43,573 bases of DNA from Betaproteobacteria bacterium UBA5582 (lineage in GTDB: Bacteria > Pseudomonadota > Gammaproteobacteria > Burkholderiales > Rhodocyclaceae), in NCBI GenBank assembly GCA_002425245.1, contig DILW01000162.1:1-43573 (forward strand). The letters run 5' to 3'. The notes below the pieces were generated by a model. That model was given only the letters and a program-made list of their open reading frames with translations. It ran no database searches and was not told where the DNA came from. The position numbers were made by a program, and so were the translations under genes. Below, piece by piece: positions 33,909 to 43,573 of this stretch (position 1 is its first letter; the number at the start of each line of letters is the position of its first letter).

Positions 33909-34050
33909 AAAAATCTTGCCATGTCCACTGCCTTTCGGCAGAATGGGAACCGTACGAACTGTGCTGAAAAGCCTCCGGTTCAGGATTGTCTCCTCCACCC
34001 TCCTCCTTTGGTGTGGATTTAACGCGGCTCAGCGAGCCGCGTTTTTTTTG
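33895..34050 (+). ncRNA. candidate small RNA with UCCUCC repeats and own terminator
   Basis: No gene is read on the plus strand before this point, yet a perfect terminator ends it at 34021-34050. Upstream are two stem-loops: CTGCC-TTTC-GGCAG (33928-33941), and GAACTG/CGGTTC enclosing GCT-GAAA-AGC (33956-33981). Between stem-loop 2 and the terminator is a pyrimidine-rich stretch (33989-34009) with two TCCTCC copies, complementary to Shine-Dalgarno sequences. The layout (stems, exposed C/U stretch, Rho-independent end) is that of trans-acting, Hfq-type sRNAs. The 5' end is uncertain. A 33-codon frame (33921-34022) ends exactly at the terminator, so a small protein is an alternative, but it has no ribosome site. 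Confidence 0.55.
34021..34050 (+). terminator. strong intrinsic terminator of the small RNA candidate
   Basis: A 10-bp perfect stem AACGCGGCTC/GAGCCGCGTT with a 3-base loop ends in an uninterrupted T run (eight T in all). It lies upstream of the rplM promoter, so it does not serve rplM. Confidence 0.88.
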
Positions 34051-34078
34051 CTCGATGCACCCTTGCTCAATTTGGTGA

Positions 34079-34107
34079 TTGACAGTGAGGGCGCCTGAGG
34101 CTAAACT
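34079..34107 (+). promoter_or_regulatory. sigma70 promoter of rplM-rpsI
   Basis: A consensus -35 TTGACA (34079-34084), an exact 17-bp spacer and TAAACT (34102-34107). Transcription would start near 34114, leaving a leader of about 40 bases in which L13 autoregulation could act. Confidence 0.85.
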
Positions 34108-34154
34108 CCAAGGCTTTCTCAAATCTGCGCCCAATTTTTCAGGACGGCACACAC

Positions 34155-34583
34155 ATGAAAACGTTTTCCGCCAAGCCACATGAGGTGAAGCGCGAGTGGT
34201 TTGTGGTAGACGCCACAGACAAGGTGCTCGGCCGCCTCGCTACCGAAATTGCCCGTCGCCTTCGTGGCAAGCACAAGGCGATTTACACGCCGCACGTTGA
34301 TACCGGTGACTTCATCGTCGTTACCAACGTGGACAAGCTCACCGTCACCGGTAACAAGGCTGACGACAAGAAGTATTTCCGCCATTCCGGTTATCCCGGT
34401 GGTATCTACGAAACCAATTTCAAGAAGATGCAGCAACGCTTCCCGGGTCGTGCCCTGGAAACCGCCGTCAAGGGCATGTTGCCGAAGGGGCCGCTGGGTT
34501 ATGCCATGCTGAAGAAGCTGAAGTGCTACGCCGGTGACCAGCATCCTCACACCGCCCAGCAGCCCAAGGCTCTGGAAATCTAA
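34155..34583 (+). CDS. rplM: 50S ribosomal protein L13
   Basis: An early-assembling protein of the large subunit, 142 residues. MKTFSAKPHEVKREWFVVDA, KVLGRLATEIARRLRGKHK and YPGGI followed by KGMLPKGPLGYAMLKKLKCY are diagnostic. The ATG has AGGA upstream. It is the first gene of the rplM-rpsI operon, with its own strong promoter. Codon use is typical of highly expressed genes. Confidence 0.97.
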   Translation: MKTFSAKPHEVKREWFVVDATDKVLGRLATEIARRLRGKHKAIYTPHVDTGDFIVVTNVDKLTVTGNKADDKKYFRHSGYPGGIYETNFKKMQQRFPGRALETAVKGMLPKGPLGYAMLKKLKCYAGDQHPHTAQQPKALEI

Positions 34584-34592
34584 GGGGGTATC

Positions 34593-34985
34593 ATGGCTGA
34601 AGCTTATTTCTACGGTACCGGTCGTCGCAAGAGCGCTGTTGCCCGTGTCTTCATGAAGCGTGGTTCCGGTGTCATCGTTGTCAATGGCAAGCCGATTGAC
34701 CAGTTCTTCTCGCGTGAAACCGGTCGCATGATCGTTCGTCAACCGCTTGAGCTGGTTGAGCAACTCGCAGGATTCGACATCAAGGTGAATGTTACCGGTG
34801 GCGGTGAGTCCGGCCAGGCCGGCGCTGTTCGCCATGGCATCACGCGTGCCCTGATCGAATACGATGCGGCACTGAAGCCGGCTCTCTCCAAGGCAGGTTT
34901 CGTCACCCGCGATGCACGTGAAGTCGAACGGAAGAAGGTTGGCTTCCACAAGGCACGTCGCCGCAAGCAGTTCTCGAAGCGTTGA
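34593..34985 (+). CDS. rpsI: 30S ribosomal protein S9
   Basis: A small-subunit protein of 130 residues whose C-terminal tail reaches the P-site tRNA. Visible are YFYGTGRRKSAVARVF, GGGESGQAGAVRHGITRAL and the basic end RRRKQFSKR. It follows rplM by 9 bp and ends before an intrinsic terminator, closing the two-gene operon. Confidence 0.97.
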   Translation: MAEAYFYGTGRRKSAVARVFMKRGSGVIVVNGKPIDQFFSRETGRMIVRQPLELVEQLAGFDIKVNVTGGGESGQAGAVRHGITRALIEYDAALKPALSKAGFVTRDAREVERKKVGFHKARRRKQFSKR

Positions 34986-35000
34986 TCGCTTTTGTCCTCA

Positions 35001-35026
35001 AAAAGCCGCCTCTGGGCGGCTTTTTT
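35001..35026 (+). terminator. intrinsic terminator of rplM-rpsI
   Basis: A 10-bp stem AAAAGCCGCC/GGCGGCTTTT with a TCTG loop and a T6 run lies 15 bp after the rpsI stop. Confidence 0.88.
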
Positions 35027-35117
35027 GTTGTGGTGCTAAGATTAAGCATAGGGGTGCTTTCTCTATCGGTCGGTACCGTTCCTGATTAAATCCGTGCATG
35101 AACGAGGGTTCGGTTTG

Positions 35118-35834
35118 ATGCATACACCGGCAGTCAGTCTACGTTTGAAGCGCTTTCGGCGTCGCTTCGGGATTTCCGCGCCTCGGCTGGTTGTTCGAAG
35201 TGAGTTGCCGCGTCGATGGCTGCTGCTGGGGGGGCTCTTCCTCGTGGTGATCGGGTTTGTGCTGGCCTGGTTTATTCGCGATGGCAGTCTGGGGGGGGGG
35301 CAGTTGGCTGATCTTCGAGAGCAGCTCAAGGTCCAGCAGGCAGAATTGAGTCTTTTGCGCGCCAGTGTTGGCACTGGGCAGAATGCAGTCAGTATGGAGC
35401 GCGCAGCACAGCAACAGCTTGTTTCCCGAATTCAGGCGCTTGAAGCTGAAAACGCGGCCCTTAAAGAAGATATGTTGATCTTCGAGCGCTTGATCCCGGT
35501 GGTGGGGCAGGAGGCGAAGGCGCGGATCGAAAGCTTTCGTATTTCTGGTGGTCTCGGTGGCGGGTATCGATATCGCTTGTTATTGGCGTATCAACCGGTG
35601 CAGAGAGGGGTCGGGTTTCGCGGGCGCTACGAAATTGTTATTGCGTACAAGACGCGCTCTGGCCAGCTCCGTCAGTCGGTGCTGCCGGATGCGCAGCGGG
35701 GGGGGGTTGAGGTCCGTCATTTTCTTCGAAGGGAGGGGGTGATCGAATTACCGGAGAATGCAACCATCGTTTCCGCTGAGGCGCGATTGATCGAGAATGG
35801 TAAACTCATCGCCAAGGAGCTGGCTTCCATTTGA
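35118..35834 (+). CDS. DUF6776-like coiled-coil membrane protein with poly-G tracts
   Basis: An inner-membrane protein of about 238 residues. A basic cytoplasmic start (RLKRFRRRFG) is followed by one membrane segment (about 35-55), a coiled coil (about 65-130) and a beta-rich end. It resembles the DUF6776 proteins found beside bactofilin genes in betaproteobacteria. I chose the ATG at 35118 (GAGGG nine bases upstream); a GTG at 35094 is possible. The coding strand carries three G runs: G7 (35228-35234), G10 (35291-35300) and G9 (35698-35706). A one-base slip in the G10 run would truncate the protein early. It lies 42 bp before the bactofilin gene. Confidence 0.75.
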   Translation: MHTPAVSLRLKRFRRRFGISAPRLVVRSELPRRWLLLGGLFLVVIGFVLAWFIRDGSLGGGQLADLREQLKVQQAELSLLRASVGTGQNAVSMERAAQQQLVSRIQALEAENAALKEDMLIFERLIPVVGQEAKARIESFRISGGLGGGYRYRLLLAYQPVQRGVGFRGRYEIVIAYKTRSGQLRQSVLPDAQRGGVEVRHFLRREGVIELPENATIVSAEARLIENGKLIAKELASI

Positions 35835-35876
35835 TTGAACCAGCGAGATGCTCGTCGCCATCACGAAGGAGGCTAG

Positions 35877-36278
35877 ATGTTCGGAAAAAAGACAACTGCA
35901 GGTGCTCAGGCTCGGATTGACAGCTTGATTGGAGGGGGCACCTGCATCGAAGGCAAAGTCAGGTTCAGTGGTGGCTTGCGCGTTGACGGAGAGATTCGCG
36001 GTAGTGTCGAGGCTGTTGCCGGGGCGGGAGCTTCCACGCTGGTGGTTAGCGATCAGGCGCGCATCGAGGGGGCGGTTTCGGTTGCGCACCTCGTCCTGAA
36101 CGGTACTATCATTGGTCCTGTAAAGGTTGCTGAGACACTTGAGATGCAGCCGAAGGCAAAAATCGTTGGCGATGTTGAATACGAATCGATCGAGATGCAC
36201 CAGGGTGCAGTGATTGAGGGGCGCTTGGTGCACGAGAAGTCCTCTCGCCAGGAACCAACGCCCTCGCCTGTGGACTAA
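35877..36278 (+). CDS. bactofilin family cytoskeletal protein
   Basis: A self-polymerising cytoskeletal protein of 133 residues. The bactofilin (DUF583) beta-helix spans about 15-115 with regular hydrophobic/Gly turns: TCIEGKVRFSGGLRVDGEIR, RIEGAVSVAHLVLNGTIIGP and AKIVGDVEYESIEMHQGAVI. Short disordered ends flank it, as usual. The start has a full AAGGAGG. Bactofilins often position M23 peptidases; an active M23 gene lies just 490 bp away, divergent in strand. The upstream membrane protein is a candidate anchor. Confidence 0.93.
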   Translation: MFGKKTTAGAQARIDSLIGGGTCIEGKVRFSGGLRVDGEIRGSVEAVAGAGASTLVVSDQARIEGAVSVAHLVLNGTIIGPVKVAETLEMQPKAKIVGDVEYESIEMHQGAVIEGRLVHEKSSRQEPTPSPVD

Positions 36279-36332
36279 GGTTGGGGAGTCTAGGGTTTTA
36301 TGTTCTTACAAACGAATCTTTAGGAGTGATTC

Positions 36333-36683
36333 ATGGATGCTGTAGTCGAAAGCCAGGCGCCAATCGTCTTTACCGACAGTGCGGCGAACAAGGTCAAGGA
36401 GTTGATCGAGGAAGAGGGAAATGCCGGGCTGAAGCTTAGGGTCTTCGTCACCGGTGGTGGTTGTTCTGGGTTTCAGTATGGCTTCACGTTCGATGAAGAA
36501 GTGGCTGATGACGACACCACGATGGAGAAAAACGGGGTCCAATTGCTCATTGATCCGATGAGCTACCAGTATTTGGTTGGAGCGGAGATCGATTACACCG
36601 AAGGGCTTGAGGGTTCACAATTCGTGATCCGGAATCCGAATGCCACCTCGACCTGTGGTTGTGGCTCGTCCTTTTCGGCTTGA
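36333..36683 (+). CDS. erpA: iron-sulfur cluster insertion protein ErpA
   Basis: An A-type [Fe-S] carrier of 116 residues that passes clusters to target enzymes such as IspG/IspH. The three ligands are Cys44 in GGGCSGFQYGF and Cys108/Cys110 in STCGCGSSF. The start PIVFTDSAANKVKELIEEEG is typical of ErpA. AGGAG precedes the ATG. It follows the bactofilin gene by 54 bp and is the last plus-strand gene before a hairpin. Confidence 0.95.
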   Translation: MDAVVESQAPIVFTDSAANKVKELIEEEGNAGLKLRVFVTGGGCSGFQYGFTFDEEVADDDTTMEKNGVQLLIDPMSYQYLVGAEIDYTEGLEGSQFVIRNPNATSTCGCGSSFSA

Positions 36684-36694
36684 AAAATTGGCGG

Positions 36695-36740
36695 GCACCG
36701 ATTTGCCTGATCGAAGCAGTGCTTTCGGTGCGGCCTTTTT
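36695..36740 (+). terminator. probable terminator after erpA
   Basis: GCACCGA (36695-36701) pairs with TCGGTGC (36725-36731) around a loop that has its own small AAGC/GCTT stem; GGCCTTTTT follows. A second 9-bp hairpin (36741-36762) has no T run. Confidence 0.5.
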
Positions 36741-36770
36741 CCAGGCGGGTGTCCCCGCCTGGTGGCGTGC

Positions 36771-38087
36771 TTACTCCATGTAAACCACTTGTGATGCCCG
36801 CATGCTTTCAATCAGAGCCAACAAGGTTTGGCTTTGTTTTTTGAAGGAATCAAGCTCTGACGAAGTCAGGCTTGGGGCAAGCACGGGGATTTTTGCTGAT
36901 AACGGGTTCACTGGCTTGTCGTCGATGCGGAACTCGTAATGCAGGTGCGGGCCGGTCGCCCATCCCGTCTGGCCCACGTAGCCGATGGTTTCTCCCTGAT
37001 TGACCTTGGCGCCCTTGCGCAAACCGTTACGAAAGCGGTCCAGGTGGGCGTAGAGGGTGCTGTGCTTGTTGTCGTGTCGGAGGATGATTACCTTCCCGTA
37101 ACCATTCTGCTGCCCTACGTAATCGACCGTGGCATTGGCTGTGGCTCGCACGCTGGTTCCTGTGGGAGCGGCGTAATCCACACCTTGGTGTGCGCGCCAC
37201 CTATTCAGAATAGGGTGAAAGCGTAGGCTGAAGCCGGAGCTGATCCGGGAAAATTCGAGGGGTGAGCGAAGGAATGCCTTTCGTAGTGGTTTTCCTTCAG
37301 GGGTCAGGTAACTGCCGCTAGTGTTCCCTTGGTCGTGCCAAAGCGCGCGATGAATTTGCCCGTCGTTCACGAATTCGGCTGCGAGTATTCGTCCGCTACG
37401 AATGGGTTGTCCCTCCTGATAGTGCGTTTCGTAGGCGACGGAAAAGCGGTCTCCCTTTCGCAGGTCGGTATGAAAGTCGATCTCACTGCTGAATATTTCC
37501 GCCAGTTGAATGGCAATGGCGTCCGGAATTCCTGCTGCGTCCGTTGCGGCAAACAAGGAGTGCTCGATTTGCGCATTCTTGCTGATGATGTGAACCTCTG
37601 GTCGGTCGGCCATCATTCTTGCTTCGAAGCCTTTGCTGGTACGTTGAACCTTGAGCATGGCTGAGCCGTTACCTAGCGGGAAATAGAGTTGCATCAGCCT
37701 GCCGTCCCCGGTGGAACTCGCGGAGATGGTTCTACCCGCGATGAACTCTTGCCTGATGGAAGTAGTGTCGGGTGAGCTTTTCAGGAAATTTGCGGCTTCA
37801 TTGTCATTTATGTTCAGCCGCGATAGGACGCGCTGCAGATTGTCGCCTCGTTGAATCTGGGTCTCCGAGAAAAACGCGTGCCTAGTGTTGTCAAGTATGG
37901 AAATGTCGAGCGTCGAAAGCGACTCGATAACGGTCTGTCTCTTGATCTGGTCGCTGTCCGGTGCAACGGCCAGGGCGGTGGCGAACATCGCGATCAGGCT
38001 CGCTCCGAAGACAAGTGGCAGCAGTGGCTTCTTGACCGGCCTCTTGTCCAGCAAGGATGACCGGGGGGAAAAGTCGAACTTGTGCAT
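36771..38087 (-). CDS. M23 family peptidoglycan endopeptidase (MepM/YebA-like)
   Basis: A cell-wall D,D-endopeptidase of 438 residues with an N-terminal membrane anchor (about 20-42), an OapA/LysM-like region (about 70-125), a Csd3-type middle domain and a C-terminal LytM domain (about 285-390). Zinc ligands and catalytic residues are intact: His300 and Asp304 in RAHQGVD, His348 in YAHLD, and His381/His383 in GPHLHYE. It should therefore cut cross-links, unlike EnvC in this window. It is read away from the rrn operon and towards erpA. No Shine-Dalgarno sequence is evident before the ATG. Confidence 0.93.
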   Translation of the reverse strand: MHKFDFSPRSSLLDKRPVKKPLLPLVFGASLIAMFATALAVAPDSDQIKRQTVIESLSTLDISILDNTRHAFFSETQIQRGDNLQRVLSRLNINDNEAANFLKSSPDTTSIRQEFIAGRTISASSTGDGRLMQLYFPLGNGSAMLKVQRTSKGFEARMMADRPEVHIISKNAQIEHSLFAATDAAGIPDAIAIQLAEIFSSEIDFHTDLRKGDRFSVAYETHYQEGQPIRSGRILAAEFVNDGQIHRALWHDQGNTSGSYLTPEGKPLRKAFLRSPLEFSRISSGFSLRFHPILNRWRAHQGVDYAAPTGTSVRATANATVDYVGQQNGYGKVIILRHDNKHSTLYAHLDRFRNGLRKGAKVNQGETIGYVGQTGWATGPHLHYEFRIDDKPVNPLSAKIPVLAPSLTSSELDSFKKQSQTLLALIESMRASQVVYME

Positions 38088-38171
38088 TGGATAAGATACT
38101 GAGGAGCAAAGGGCAAGATTGTAGCAGGCCGTATTTCTCCTCTTGCGACTACAGTTTTTTCATTTTGGGGG

Positions 38172-38199
38172 TTGACGCCTTTTTTGGTGTGTGTAGAAT
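38172..38199 (+). promoter_or_regulatory. rrn operon promoter
   Basis: TTGACG (38172-38177), a 16-bp spacer, TAGAAT (38194-38199) and a GC-rich discriminator (GCGC) are typical of stringently controlled rRNA promoters. An AT-rich stretch (AGTTTTTTCATTTT) lies at the UP-element position. It starts a leader of about 300 bases. The 38088-38499 gap holds no gene; it contains this promoter and the leader elements below. Confidence 0.8.
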
Positions 38200-38353
38200 G
38201 CGCACCTTCCTTGCGGTGCCGGGGTTTCCGGCGGTGTGAGGCAGGCGGTGAGGCGAAAGAAATTTTGCTGAAGTGCTTGACGGAGGTGAGGGTTTGATTC
38301 ATAATCTCGCTTCTCTGCTGCAGACGAATTGATGGATTGATTTGGCGCGGCGA

Positions 38354-38365
38354 TGCTCTTTAAAA
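38354..38365 (+). promoter_or_regulatory. boxA antitermination element of the rrn leader
   Basis: TGCTCTTTAAAA matches boxA (TGCTCTTTAACA) in 11 of 12 positions, 134 bp before 16S. It recruits the Nus complex to the elongating polymerase. Confidence 0.8.
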
Positions 38366-38371
38366 GTTTGG

Positions 38372-38391
38372 ACAACCGATAGGTGTGGGTG
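38372..38391 (+). other. 5' arm of the 16S RNase III processing stem
   Basis: The 20 bases here pair with 40056-40076 beyond the 16S 3' end, with a single bulged A. The paired arms bracket 16S rRNA and are the expected RNase III target. Confidence 0.8.
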
Positions 38392-38499
38392 TCTTGATGC
38401 AGTGGTTTCGGCCACGAAATGTATTGAGGCAAACACACAGATGTAGAGATACATAGGTAGAGAAATCTACCGTCAGTGAGTTTGCGAGTTTGTTGGATT

Positions 38500-40040
<1,541 letters not shown>

Positions 40041-40055
40041 GAGAAAGCATCCTGG

Positions 40056-40076
40056 CACCCACAACCTATCGGTTGT
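40056..40076 (+). other. 3' arm of the 16S RNase III processing stem
   Basis: Complementary to 38372-38391 with one extra A; closes the 16S loop in the primary transcript. Confidence 0.8.
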
Positions 40077-40097
40077 TCGAAAGTAGCAAACAGACGA

Positions 40098-40174
40098 GGG
40101 TCTGTAGCTCAGTCGGTTAGAGCACCGTCTTGATAAGGCGGGGGTCGTTGGTTCGATTCCAACCAGACCCACCA
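40098..40174 (+). tRNA. tRNA-Ile (GAT anticodon)
   Basis: A 77-base cloverleaf: acceptor GGGTCTG/CAGACCC, D-loop AGCTCAGTCGGTTAGAGC, anticodon loop TTGATAA, T-loop GGTTCGATTCC, and encoded CCA. The tRNA-Ile/tRNA-Ala pair in the 16S-23S spacer is typical of proteobacterial rrn operons. Confidence 0.97.
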
Positions 40175-40183
40175 CGTCACCAC

Positions 40184-40259
40184 GGGGGATTAGCTCAGCT
40201 GGGAGAGCACCTGCTTTGCAAGCAGGGGGTCGTCGGTTCGATCCCGTCATCCTCCACCA
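40184..40259 (+). tRNA. tRNA-Ala (TGC anticodon)
   Basis: A 76-base cloverleaf with acceptor GGGGGAT/ATCCTCC, which includes the G3:U70 pair that marks tRNA-Ala. Anticodon loop TTTGCAA, T-loop GGTTCGATCCC, encoded CCA. It is 9 bp after tRNA-Ile. Confidence 0.97.
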
Positions 40260-40313
40260 GAACCCAGTGTTAAGCGCGTGCTTAGCACTGGCTTTTGAGA
40301 AATTAAAAGCTAC

Positions 40314-40325
40314 TGTTCTTTAACA
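40314..40325 (+). promoter_or_regulatory. boxA element of the 16S-23S spacer
   Basis: TGTTCTTTAACA is a second boxA, placed before 23S as in E. coli. The rest of the spacer (40260-40466) shows nothing else except a short GTGTTAAGCGC/GCTTAGCAC-like hairpin near 40267. Confidence 0.8.
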
Positions 40326-40454
40326 AAATGGAAGAAGGTTGTGTATCGCAGTGATGAGCTGCTGATACACGTTGTGATTGCATCTGTTCTTGTTCCTAGC
40401 CGGAATGAGACAGCACAAATATGAGTTTGCCTGTAGCCGTTCTCTAAGGAGAAC

Positions 40455-40466
40455 ACAAGGTTATAG

Positions 40467-40473
<7 letters not shown>
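40455..40473 (+). other. 5' arm of the 23S RNase III processing stem
   Basis: These 19 bases are perfectly complementary to 43340-43358. The arms enclose 23S rRNA and include its terminal helix. Confidence 0.85.
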
Positions 40474-43339
<2,866 letters not shown>

Positions 43340-43347
<8 letters not shown>

Positions 43348-43358
43348 TATAACCTTGT
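43340..43358 (+). other. 3' arm of the 23S RNase III processing stem
   Basis: Perfect complement of 40455-40473. Confidence 0.85.
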
Positions 43359-43453
43359 AAGCTGCAGCAACACTCATAACGCAGTCACAACAATCAACCT
43401 TCTCCCCCATTTTGCGTTCGGCGCGACTCAACCCGCGACGAACATACAAGTTA

Positions 43454-43570
43454 CGCTTGGCGGCAATAGCCTTCTGGACCCACCCCTTCCCTTCCCGAAC
43501 AGGACCGTGAAACAGATGAGCGCCAATGATAGTGAGCTTCCGCTCGCGAAAGTAGGTCACCGCCAGGCTT
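43454..43570 (+). rRNA. rrf: 5S ribosomal RNA
   Basis: About 117 bases, 106 bp after 23S. The terminal helix GCTTGGCGG/CCGCCAGGC, the loop CCCTTCCCTTCCCGAACAGG and the GCGCCAATGATAGTG and GCGAAAGTAGGTCACCGCC segments are those of proteobacterial 5S rRNA. The window ends 3 bases later, so the operon terminator is not visible. Confidence 0.93.
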
Positions 43571-43573
43571 CCC

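Noticed and set aside
33871..34179. Minus-strand frame of 102 codons in the osmC-rplM gap
   Set aside because: It runs through the terminator stem and the rplM promoter and into the rplM start; composition is not protein-like.
36741..36762. 9-bp hairpin between erpA and the M23 gene considered as a terminator
   Set aside because: Neither strand has a T run after it; the neighbouring hairpin at 36695-36740 with T5 is a better candidate.

Overview
The window is a chromosomal segment of a Gram-negative betaproteobacterium. The 16S rRNA, the gene order (engB-hemB, argB-nucleotidase-slmA, ffh-ypjD-corC-pilBCD) and the protein sequences all point to Rhodocyclales, most likely an Azonexus/Dechloromonas-type organism (Azonexaceae). 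The genus is an inference from reading the 16S by eye. GC is high and genes are packed, often with 1-19 bp overlaps. I see no phage, insertion sequence or CRISPR array.

Layout. 1-4.2 kb: the 3' end of ribD, then a minus-strand operon envC-ctpA-hypothetical-moeB (cell separation, periplasmic proteolysis, sulfur-carrier activation). 4.2-7.2 kb: a plus-strand operon of an ArsR repressor with a BigR/SqrR-like cysteine pair, a membrane-anchored rhodanese, grxC, secB, an SH3 protein and gpsA. 7.2-13 kb: trmL and comF (minus), bioB-bioC (plus), msrQ and an HDOD/CBS signalling pair (minus), and a diheme cytochrome c4 (minus). 13.1-15 kb: engB-hemB (plus). 15-17.7 kb: slmA, a pyrimidine nucleotidase, argB and hsp20 (all minus), hsp20 with a textbook RpoH promoter. 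17.7-21.6 kb: a minus-strand operon fmdB-DUF502-aspS-secreted barnase-barstar-nudB. 21.7-27.7 kb: pilD, pilC, pilB, a CorC-type transporter and a YpjD/CcsA-like protein (minus). 27.7-33.7 kb: ffh (plus), a lytic transglycosylase and proS (minus), rppH-CNP1-like-coq7 (plus), osmC (minus).

33.7-34.15 kb is the only substantial AT-rich gene-free stretch. It holds a likely small RNA: two stem-loops, an exposed run of UCCUCC repeats and a strong intrinsic terminator. It lies upstream of a near-consensus promoter for rplM-rpsI. 35-38 kb carries a coiled-coil membrane protein gene with long poly-G tracts, a bactofilin, erpA, and a divergently read active M23 peptidase. 38.1 kb to the end is a complete rrn operon (16S, tRNA-Ile, tRNA-Ala, 23S, 5S) with recognisable promoter, boxA elements and RNase III processing stems.

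Most of the window is conserved housekeeping. The parts most worth a second look are the candidate anti-Shine-Dalgarno small RNA, the persulfide-type regulator with its rhodanese and glutaredoxin, the secreted barnase/barstar pair inside the aspS operon, and the poly-G tracts in the gene next to the bactofilin.
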